From: a virus
Strand: one strand, 5' to 3'
IMG/VR virus record: IMGVR_UViG_3300020385_000019
Coordinates: 1 to 55,979 of that record
Length of the DNA stretch: 55,979 nucleotides
Made by a program: the position numbers and the translations under genes
The notes under the pieces: model-generated
Told to the model about the DNA's origin: nothing
Seen by the model: only the letters and a program-made list of their open reading frames with translations
Databases searched by the model: none
Shown: positions 1-6,900 of the stretch, piece after piece
Numbering within the stretch: position 1 is the first letter of the stretch
Layout: every line of letters starts with the position of its first letter

Positions 1-77
1 AGATGAAATAAAGGGGGTAAAAGAGGGATAAAAATAAATAGCGGTAGATGACTAAAGGCAATGAATCATTAAGTTTA
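1..77. repeat. 77-bp direct repeat, left copy (attachment region, probably attP-type junction)
   Basis: Bases 1-77 are identical to 55843-55919; the next base differs (a here, g in the right copy). On the minus strand the last 18 bases read TAAACTTAATGATTCATT, matching htpG codons for LNLMIH. The rest of the repeat does not continue as HtpG: an in-frame TAG follows at 52-54. The left copy therefore looks like the phage right arm joined to the phage left arm, not like host htpG. Integrase crossover probably lies within 60-77. Confidence 0.85.
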
Positions 78-135
78 ATAGCTTGCCCGTATCTGAACCA
101 AACTCATGTTTTTCAATGTTTTTTTCTTGTGTCAT
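52..135 (-). CDS. htpG: Phage-carried replacement N-terminus of HtpG (partial)
   Basis: The minus strand from the ATG at 133-135 encodes a 27-residue peptide beginning MTQEKNIEKHEFG and ending in GKLLNLMIHCL before a TAG. The segment LLNLMIH is the conserved start of HtpG (Hsp90 family), where it normally continues as SLYSNKEIF. The first 20 residues differ from the host version at 55894-55974, but both converge on LLNLMIH at the attachment core. I infer that after integration this 5' end is joined in frame to the distal host htpG beyond the left junction. In the sequence shown it runs into phage DNA and stops. The upstream AAGG about 7 bases from the ATG can serve as ribosome binding site. 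Confidence 0.65.
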   Translation of the reverse strand: MTQEKNIEKHEFGSDTGKLLNLMIHCL

Positions 136-155
136 GGTCTTGCCTTTTTCCGTTT

Positions 156-165
156 TGGTACACAA
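156..165. other. Candidate integrase arm-type site, left arm
   Basis: TGGTACACAA occurs here and again at 55743-55752 in the right arm. A further pair, TTGGTACTC at 168-176 and its inverse GAGTACCAA at 55704-55712, flanks the attachment core on both sides. Repeats placed symmetrically around the core fit arm binding sites of a tyrosine integrase. This rests on sequence repetition only. Confidence 0.45.
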
Positions 166-218
166 ATTGGTACTCATTTAGATTTTACAACGAATGTTAT
201 TCAACTAACATGGACTAG

Positions 219-250
219 AATATTGTGATTTAAGAAGTGTAATTCAAGGG
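219..250 (-). promoter_or_regulatory. Candidate promoter for the reconstituted htpG (heat-shock-like -35)
   Basis: On the minus strand CCCTTGAA (250-243) is followed after 15 bases by CACAATATT (227-219). The first element matches the sigma-32 -35 consensus; the second is only a partial match to the sigma-32 -10. Read as sigma-70, TTGAAT-N17-AATATT is also possible. The start codon at 135 would leave a leader of about 75 nt. Heat-shock control is inferred from the gene identity and the -35 box. Confidence 0.4.
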
Positions 251-359
251 CTGGGCGGCAAATTTCTCGTAGACTTAACGATCAACCTACTATAACTTAA
301 TTACGCAATATTAATACAGGTAGTTTTATATTGCTGGTTGATGACTCGATACTCTGTTA

Positions 360-386
360 AAAGCCCTCTTAATTGAGGGCTTTTTG
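360..386 (-). terminator. Terminator after the antirepressor operon
   Basis: A 9-bp stem (360-368 with 375-383) with loop TTAATT and T-rich flanks on both strands lies just past the stop codon at 391. It can end leftward transcription of the antirepressor operon and would insulate the htpG replacement promoter from it. Confidence 0.75.
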
Positions 387-390
387 TTTG

Positions 391-1146
391 TTATGCTGCG
401 TGCTCTTGATCTCGCTCGCTCCAAAGTTTTTGAAGTTTGGCGAGCCCTTTACCTGTAACCAATGCTGTTACTGATTGCTTAAGGCCGTGATCTGGGTGCT
501 CCCAACTTCCAAGCTTAACATCAAGATAGCCTGCTTCAATTTTTGCTTGGTAAGGCTCATTGTGTCTTGTGATCCAGCCTATTTGACGAAGGAACGCAAA
601 TAACCGACGCTGGCCTGTACCAATAATCTTTGCGGCTTGCGCTACACTTATTGCATCAGGCGCGACTTCAACTTGCTTGGCAAAGGCTACGCGCGGTGCT
701 TCCTCTTCAAGTTGATGCTCAAGCTTTAGCTTTTCTTTCTCAAGCCTAATACGATCTTCTTCTGATTGCATGGCCAGTTGCAAAATATCCATGCGCGATA
801 AGTTTTCCGCTGGCGCTTGGCGCTTGTTCAGTTCGTCACGCATTTCAAAGAACGCTTTGATCAGTGCTTTTTTGAATGCTTTAACCGTTTCGTTGTTTCT
901 AAAGTACGTTAATAGCAAGGCTGATTGCTGCTCGTTAAGAATTGCATATTCAACCTTTGAGCCCCCGCCCTGCGGACGCTTCACCACCCGCATTTCAAAT
1001 GCGAGTGGGCCAAACTCTTCAAAATCACTGGCATTCTGCCGAATCAATTGAATAACTGACTTGTGCGTGCCGCCCACACCTTCAGCAATTGCCAGTGAGG
1101 TGGTGATCGGGCAATTTGTATCATTTAAGGTCACGATGCTGTTCAT
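391..1146 (-). CDS. Phage antirepressor, Rha domain plus KilAC (ANT) domain
   Basis: 251 residues. Residues about 15-105 fit the Rha family (typical track HKSVIQLIRQN, FEMRVVKRPQGGG, EYAILNEQQSALLLTYFRN and a KAFKKAL helix). A charged coiled linker (about 115-150) leads to a C-terminal KilAC domain at about 160-250 (ISVAQAAKIIGTGQRRLFAFLRQIGWI). This Rha-ANT fusion is common among antirepressors of temperate phages, which bind and disable the main repressor or its DNA contacts. It is the last gene of a leftward operon behind two Arc-like genes, the order seen in the P22 immI region (arc-ant). It starts 4 bp inside the end of the upstream gene. Role in induction or superinfection is inferred from family and context. 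Confidence 0.85.
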   Translation of the reverse strand: MNSIVTLNDTNCPITTSLAIAEGVGGTHKSVIQLIRQNASDFEEFGPLAFEMRVVKRPQGGGSKVEYAILNEQQSALLLTYFRNNETVKAFKKALIKAFFEMRDELNKRQAPAENLSRMDILQLAMQSEEDRIRLEKEKLKLEHQLEEEAPRVAFAKQVEVAPDAISVAQAAKIIGTGQRRLFAFLRQIGWITRHNEPYQAKIEAGYLDVKLGSWEHPDHGLKQSVTALVTGKGLAKLQKLWSERDQEHAA

Positions 1147-1412
1147 TGGATAGTCCTCATTGGCATTGATTCAAATTTAACTTGCATATCGCCCAGGCGA
1201 TCAGATACAAGCCACAATAAATTAGAAATTTGCTCCATGGAGAACCCCTCCATGTTGTCGTTACCTATCATGAAATCTACGAGCGATTTGGTTTGCGTTA
1301 ACAGACGATCAAAGTCATCGTAACTGTCGTTTGTCATGATGTTTGCTTTTACGAGTAATTCACTTTCATTTACTCGTTGTGCGTTATCTTGGTTTTTTGC
1401 TATATTAGCCAT
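1143..1412 (-). CDS. Hypothetical protein of the immI-like operon
   Basis: 89 residues from the ATG at 1412. I chose this start because AAGGAGAG sits about 5 bases upstream; a longer frame to 1460 has no comparable site. The protein is acidic and probably helical, with no motif I recognise. It lies between the Arc-like gene and the antirepressor, overlapping the latter by 4 bp, so the two are probably translated together. A regulatory partner of the antirepressor is possible but not shown. Confidence 0.7.
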   Translation of the reverse strand: MANIAKNQDNAQRVNESELLVKANIMTNDSYDDFDRLLTQTKSLVDFMIGNDNMEGFSMEQISNLLWLVSDRLGDMQVKFESMPMRTIQ

Positions 1413-1486
1413 GAAGACTCTCCTTACAAATGCTTTGTTGGCTGTTTTCATTGGCCTCAACTGTTCCCGCAGTTGGGGCTTTCATT

Positions 1487-1648
1487 TTATTGCGCGGTTT
1501 TAACTTGCTCATCAGCTTTCCTTTTTTCATCAAGTAAAAAATTAAGCTCGGCTGTAAGTGAGCGGCGGTTCTTTTTGGCCTGCTCTTTTAGCCATTCGTG
1601 GTTAGCCGGTACAACTCTGAATTTAACTTGTGCATATTGGTGTGACAT
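1487..1648 (-). CDS. Arc-like ribbon-helix-helix DNA-binding protein
   Basis: 53 residues starting at the ATG at 1648, which has AGGAG 6 bases upstream; the frame extending to 1717 lacks such a site. The pattern is that of Arc/MetJ ribbon-helix-helix proteins: a short beta strand (QVKFRVVPAN), helix A (WLKEQAKKN), the turn residues RRS, and helix B (LTAELNFLLDEK). Such proteins bind operators as dimers of dimers. In P22, Arc represses the antirepressor promoter. Here the gene lies directly upstream of the antirepressor unit, so repression of the operon promoter at 1873-1900 is the likely role. Two different Arc-like genes in tandem is unusual. Confidence 0.75.
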   Translation of the reverse strand: MSHQYAQVKFRVVPANHEWLKEQAKKNRRSLTAELNFLLDEKRKADEQVKTAQ

Positions 1649-1649
1649 A

Positions 1650-1817
1650 CTACTGCTCCTGTTGATTTGATTGCGCAGCTTCATCGTCGGCTTTAATTTT
1701 TTTAAGCCACATTTCAACTTGCTTGTTACGCGATCGCCCCTCTTCTTTTGCCTTTGCTGTTATGTACGCTTGCATTTCCGGCTCAAAGCGGAATGACATG
1801 GGTTGGTATTGTTTCAT
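1650..1817 (-). CDS. Second Arc-like ribbon-helix-helix protein
   Basis: 55 residues (MKQYQPMSFRF..., ending NQQEQ). It has the same strand-helix-helix plan as its neighbour: MSFRFEPEMQAYITAKAKEEG, then RSRNKQVEMWLKKI. It is the first gene of the leftward immI-like operon. A GGAGAG motif lies about 5 bases before the ATG, and the stop is 1 bp from the start of the next gene. It is a short gene of 168 bp but the family pattern and operon position support it. It probably acts, with the next gene or as a heteromeric partner, on the divergent promoter region. Confidence 0.7.
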   Translation of the reverse strand: MKQYQPMSFRFEPEMQAYITAKAKEEGRSRNKQVEMWLKKIKADDEAAQSNQQEQ

Positions 1818-1846
1818 TTTATCTCTCCAAACTTATTTATGCTTAA

Positions 1847-1940
1847 GTAACACTACATAGTAGTTACACCAAATATTACACCGTGAAACTATACTGTCAA
1901 ACTTTTTTTAACTACACTGTGTAATAATTTGTTCGGAAGA
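1847..1940. promoter_or_regulatory. Divergent promoter and operator region of the immI-like module
   Basis: On the minus strand TTGACA (1900-1895), a 16-bp spacer and TAATAT (1878-1873) form a near-consensus sigma-70 promoter for the Arc-like/antirepressor operon. Around it are repeated elements: an imperfect palindrome at 1847-1867 with outer arms GTAAC/GTTAC and an inner CTAC-ATA-GTAG, and two TACACYGTG copies (near 1878 and 1913). These are plausible Arc- and Mnt-type operators. Rightward transcription of the gene at 1949 would start in the same interval. Confidence 0.6.
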
Positions 1941-1948
1941 AGATAATA

Positions 1949-2713
1949 ATGAGTAGAGATATAGCTCCATTTGGGGTTAGGATGCCTAGCCATTTAAAAG
2001 AAGAACTTCACAAAAAATCTAACCTGAACGGTCGTTCTTTGAATGCAGAGATAGTCTCAAGGCTAGAGAAATCAGTTGATGAAGAAGTAAATAAAATTGA
2101 ACATGTAAATGCCGACTTGTTGGAGCAGTTGCAAACAGCACTAGATCAGCGCCAAGCTCTAGGAAATCAAGTCCACACCATGCAAGAAAGACTGGGCGGA
2201 TTATCTATATTACTATCAAACCTTAACCATCATGTGATACCTGCTTTGTGCCAAACCAAAAACACTCGACTAGCCAGTGCGGGCACAACTTATGGTGACA
2301 AGGATCGCCTTTGTGCATTTATTAATGGCTTTTTTAGCGCATCAGAAATTGTGTTTTACATTCGTGATGGGCACTCCAACCATAGCGCGCTAACCGTTTT
2401 ATTAAAGGGTGATGCAAATAACTTTCTTGCAGACGCTACCCCTATGACCGTTGAACGCCTGCCAAGAGAAAGGGAAGTTTTAGAATTATTCCAAGACCTT
2501 GATGAGCGTGGCTTATTGGATGTTGCCGAGTTTGCTGTTACTCGAGTAAAACAAACACGTGATTTACCTGTAGATCAAGCGATTGAAGAGTTAGAGCAAT
2601 ACGAAACTAAACCTGTACGTTCTAATGTTTACGAATTTTTAAGCCTGTTTTTCCGTGAGCCAGAAAAGGTAAAGCCTGATTGGTTTGTTGACGAATGGAA
2701 AAAGTTGAATTAG
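1949..2713 (+). CDS. Mnt-like regulator with N-terminal Arc-type domain and unknown C-terminal region
   Basis: 254 residues. The first 50 form an Arc/Mnt ribbon-helix-helix domain (FGVRMPSHLKEELHKKS, then NGRSLNAEIVSRLEKS). Residues about 50-90 are a predicted coiled coil that may set the oligomer, and the rest (about 90-254) is unlike anything I recognise. It is transcribed away from the Arc-like/antirepressor operon, as mnt is in P22, so a repressor keeping the antirepressor silent in the lysogen is the natural reading. P22 Mnt is only about 80 residues, so the long C-terminal part is an addition whose job is unknown. Confidence 0.65.
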   Translation: MSRDIAPFGVRMPSHLKEELHKKSNLNGRSLNAEIVSRLEKSVDEEVNKIEHVNADLLEQLQTALDQRQALGNQVHTMQERLGGLSILLSNLNHHVIPALCQTKNTRLASAGTTYGDKDRLCAFINGFFSASEIVFYIRDGHSNHSALTVLLKGDANNFLADATPMTVERLPREREVLELFQDLDERGLLDVAEFAVTRVKQTRDLPVDQAIEELEQYETKPVRSNVYEFLSLFFREPEKVKPDWFVDEWKKLN

Positions 2714-2765
2714 TTTATTGTGCTTACGCAATTAAAAACATAAATAAATAGTAAAGGAGTTACAT

Positions 2766-2975
2766 ATGGGCGGTATAAGTATTTGGCAGATATTAATTTT
2801 AGTGTTCTTTTTTGTAGGTTTTATATTACCTTGCATACTTGCGTTATGCTCTAGCAAAGCCAAAGGACACCATAAATTTATTTGGTTTTTACTTTCATTC
2901 TTATTTTCATGGATAGGTTACGCAGTTTACTATTTCTCAGTAATAAAGAAATTAAACACTGAGAATATCCAATGA
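2766..2975 (+). CDS. Small two-helix membrane protein, possible superinfection immunity protein
   Basis: 69 residues with two hydrophobic helices (about 5-28 and 37-60) separated by a short basic loop (SSKAKGHHK), and a short polar tail. AAAGGAGTTACAT gives a strong ribosome binding site. The layout, including the second helix with SWIGYAVYYF, resembles the small superinfection-immunity membrane proteins of phages and bacteria. The match is by pattern only. It sits in a cargo position between the immI-like module and the end of the late operon, consistent with expression in the lysogen. Confidence 0.5.
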   Translation: MGGISIWQILILVFFFVGFILPCILALCSSKAKGHHKFIWFLLSFLFSWIGYAVYYFSVIKKLNTENIQ

Positions 2976-3021
2976 CAATTCAAAGCGCATTCCCGTTAGC
3001 AGCGCCGCTAAAGGATTTAAA

Positions 3022-3918
3022 ATGAAGCAGCTAATTTTAATATTATTTTTATTTTTCTTTTCCCCTTTATCGCAAGCGTTAACGTTTTCAAAGCTTGGTG
3101 GCACATTTTTAATAAGAGGCGAGATAGAAAAAGGCGACTTTCACGCTTTTTTAAAAAAATTCGCGGAGTGGGAGCGAGCTCCTACGGTGTTTGAAATTGA
3201 TTCGCCTGGCGGCGATCTTAACGAAGCTATAGAGATAGGTAGTTTTATTAGAAAAAGCCAAATCCCTGTTTGGGTTTGGAATGAATGCAGTAGCGCCTGC
3301 GTATTCATATATGCATCTGCTGTAGAAAGGTACGTTAAAGGGAAAATAGGGCTACACAGGCCCTACTTTGATTCAAAGTATTTTTCATCCCTAACCTCTT
3401 CAGAGGCTGAAAGCAAATATAATGAACTAAAGTTAAATGCCAGTTTATATTTAAAGCATGCGGGCGTTAAGCAAAACATAATACATAAGATGTTTAGCAC
3501 AAGCTCAAAAGATATACACTACATTTCAGGTGACGATGCAAATAAAGAGTTTGGTGTTATATCTGACTTTTACGAAGAATGGATAATATCAAAGTGCGGC
3601 GCATACACTACGGCCGAACAAAAAGTAATAACATCGATTGGAGATTTGAATGCAGCAAGAATGACTGCTGTCGCTATGCAAGATCAAAATATAGACAAAG
3701 CGGATGATTTTGGCAGTAACTTAGAAGAACTTTGGAATGGCGCCCAACTTGCCTTAGAACTCGACAGGAATGGCATGTTACAACCCTATGCTGAGAAGCT
3801 AGAAAAGCGAAGTAGATGTATAGATAAATCAACAAATGCTCATATTTTAGAATGGCACTTAGTTCTAAAAGAAAATTTAGTAGAGGTATTGGAAGAGTTA
3901 AATACTCTTTCGCGCTAA
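3022..3918 (+). CDS. Exported ClpP/SppA-fold serine protease-like protein
   Basis: 298 residues with a clear signal peptide (basic start, hydrophobic run to about residue 16, cut near SQA/LT). It then shows the crotonase/ClpP-fold signature of periplasmic COG3904-type proteins: EIDSPGGDL (about 58-66), then NECSSACVFIYASA with a candidate nucleophilic Ser, and GLHRP with a candidate His. The C-terminal 120 residues are helical and of unknown function. It is most likely periplasmic. It lies with the gene at 2766 at the end of the phage, opposite to the late operon, so it looks like lysogeny cargo. Protease activity is not certain, because many members of this family are uncharacterised. Confidence 0.7.
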   Translation: MKQLILILFLFFFSPLSQALTFSKLGGTFLIRGEIEKGDFHAFLKKFAEWERAPTVFEIDSPGGDLNEAIEIGSFIRKSQIPVWVWNECSSACVFIYASAVERYVKGKIGLHRPYFDSKYFSSLTSSEAESKYNELKLNASLYLKHAGVKQNIIHKMFSTSSKDIHYISGDDANKEFGVISDFYEEWIISKCGAYTTAEQKVITSIGDLNAARMTAVAMQDQNIDKADDFGSNLEELWNGAQLALELDRNGMLQPYAEKLEKRSRCIDKSTNAHILEWHLVLKENLVEVLEELNTLSR

Positions 3919-3942
3919 ACCGTTTTAAAGCTTTAAGATATA

Positions 3943-3962
3943 AACCCGCATTAGAGCGGGTT
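3943..3962. terminator. Hairpin between convergent genes
   Basis: AACCCGC (3943-3949) pairs with GCGGGTT (3956-3962) around loop ATTAGA. It lies between the rightward gene ending at 3918 and the leftward giant gene ending at 3980. The T-run is weak on both sides, so it may work poorly as an intrinsic terminator. Confidence 0.5.
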
Positions 3963-3979
3963 ACCCCCCAAACTAACCG

Positions 3980-6900
3980 CTAATCATTTTTGATTATGCG
4001 GTTAAATCGACTTCTTACCTCCCTTGCTGATTCATTGTCCATTATTAACTGCGCTCGCTTCACTGCGCTTTCAAATGAGCGGTCAGATAGATTTACTGGC
4101 GGCACTTGCTCACGCAGTAAAAAGCCAACATTGCGCTTACTAATCCCCGCTAAAAAGAGTATTTGCACAACTTGCCTGCGACTTGCTCCCCCTGTTTGAG
4201 CTGCTTTGATCAAGCGCGACATTTGCTTAAATGCTTGCTCTTGCTTTGTTTTGGCTCGTGCTTTGGCTGCGCTTATTTCTTCGTCAGATACTTTGTTAGG
4301 GTCCCTTAGTACGCCGCTTAGCTCTTTTCGGGCTTCGGCTATGGCACTGTTAAAGTCAAACGTGCGGTAGTATAAGCCGACCTTTGGATCAAAAGTTGAG
4401 CTTCTAAAGCCTGCAAGCGCCAGCATTTCATCTGATAGGCTGTAAGGCTTACCGGTTGATCGCTTAACATCACCTGCCGCCATGCCAATACGCCACGCAT
4501 TATTTACAAAGCCGGGTGCTAAACCTAATGCTAGATGGCTGGCTATATCTGCACTTTTGCGTATGGCGGTATCGCTCTCTTTGTATACTTGCCCACCGCT
4601 GCTTTTTTTATTACTGAGCACTTCAAGTATTTTGCTTGTTGTTATATCAGTGCCTAAAAATGGCGATACCATATCGCTAAGTGATGAGGCTATAGCCTCG
4701 TTAACAGGTTGGTCGCGCATCATGGCCTCTATTGGGCGTTTCCAGTAGGCGTAAGGGTCTAAGAACGACATATCAAAGTAACGTAGATTGTTATCGCTAT
4801 CTCGGCCTGCGTAAACAAAGGTTGAATTTTTTTGCCATGGCGGCGCTAAGTCTCTTAGCGCTTCTTCTTCATCATCGGTCACGCCAAACATGGCGGCGCT
4901 TAATGCAGATAGAGCAAACATGCCGCCACTGGCTAAGCTCATGCCTACAATTCGTTTTGCGCCCATTGCGCGTATCTCTGGGTTGTCCGACTTAATTTCG
5001 CTTGCAGCAAGCTTCATCATGTTGCCTGTGGTTCTAATGATTTCAGCCGGAAACGACACAAACGTACCCGCTAGCGGGAACCGTGACAGCCAAACACCTG
5101 CTTTGCCTACTCGGCTGTATGTTGGGTAGGTATCTTGTATGCGCTCAGCGGCCACTACCTCTGCATCACTTTCTTCCATACCAGTACGTATTAGTGCTGC
5201 TTTTTCATTTTCAAATCCGACTATTTTCCAAAAGTCATCGCCAAAGCGATAAAACCCTGTGGCCTTTGCAGTTAACCAGCGCAAGTTCTCCGTTGTTTTG
5301 TCGGCTAGTTTATTTAACCCATCAAAGCCTGTGTTGCTTCTGCCTTCAAGCATTTGGTTTATTTTGCCATCAGTCATCACCTTGACTATATCGCCTGCAT
5401 TAGCTGAGTCATAAAGCACGCCTAATTTAATTAAGCGTTTTATGTAATCAGATTCGCCATCGGTTACTTTTTCTTTAACTTGTGCGTTAAATGCTGCCAC
5501 GGCTTGCTTCATGTATTTTTGGTTAAAGTGCCCGTTGGCAACGGTGAAAAAGTACGCCGACATCACATTACGCATGGCTGTTGTGGGTGACAGCACAGTT
5601 TTGCCGTATTTAATAAGCCCGTTTAGTCGTATGGCTTTTTCTAGCCACCCCTCACCACGCTCACCGCCCATCGCATCTTCAAACGCTTCTTTTATTTCTG
5701 GCGTTGTCCACATGCCGTTTAACGGCGCGTACACTTCGGATTTTTCACCCGCCAGTTGTACTGTCGCATTAGGTGGGCGGCTGTCTTTTTCAAAAATGAA
5801 ATTGTTAATGCCCATATCGCGTATTGTGCTTAGTAGCTTATCATTAGCGATCATAGCTGACATTTTTGATACTGATTTAGCATAATTAACACGCGGATCA
5901 ATGTACTCACCTAGTAAAGCTCTGATCTCAGGTGATATATCTTTACGTGGTATTAGTGTAGATAAGTCTTTAGAGCCAAGCTTACTTTCAGCAATAAACG
6001 ATCCCAAGCTGTCGTAAGCGGTGCTGGTTTTAACCATTTCGTTCATGGTTACTTGGGCTTTTTGCTGTGCTTCTTTTGCTGTTGCGCCGTCTTTTTCATA
6101 TTGCTTCATTAAGTATGCACGGGCATCATCAATTACCTTGGTGGGTATTTTTTCAAACCACTTAGGATCATCGAACGCTTTATAGCTGCGGTTTAAATAT
6201 TTGCCCATGTTACCTAGCATTTTTTCAAGGCGTGCCGACTCTTTAGGGTCAAGAGTGCCATCCTCTGCAAATCGCTGATGAAGCTTGTTATTGACGCTTG
6301 CTACGTAGTCTTTTGTTAGCCCATCGATATGCTCGCGCATCAGTATAAGCGTGTCTCGCTCGCTTTTATTAAGCGCCTTGCCATCATTTTCACCCGTTAA
6401 AAACTCGTGGTATTTGGACCATTGCGCATCGGTTAATCTGTCAGGGTTTATTTTAGCGCTTTTCATTGCTGAATTTAGCTTCCCTACCAGCATAGACACA
6501 TCAAACTCATGCACCGCCACATCGCGATCACGGCCTCTCTTAGCTTGCTGGACGGTTTCAGGTAAATTGCCACCTGGCATAAACCAGCGTGAAAGCTGGC
6601 GTTTTATTTTTTCGCCTGCTGTTTTATCGGTTTCGCGTAGTTGTGCGTTTAGCGCCTCCCACTCTGGCACGCTTGATTTTTCAAAGCGGTCGCGGGTAAA
6701 CGCTTTTTTTACTGATCCCGCTATTTTGTTTGGCGCTGGGCTAGTGTCGTTATTGGCTGTGCGGCTGAAGCTTATGTCAGGGTTTTCCTTGACAATGTCC
6801 TCTTTAGTAAGTACATTTTTACTCAGACCCTGTGATGGTGAACCACTTCTGGACAATTGGAGTCCAACAAGTCGTACCAAAGCAGGGTTTTTGCCTTCAT

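Noticed and set aside
1-390. tRNA gene as integration site
   Set aside because: No cloverleaf pattern at either end; the flanking sequence encodes the start of HtpG.
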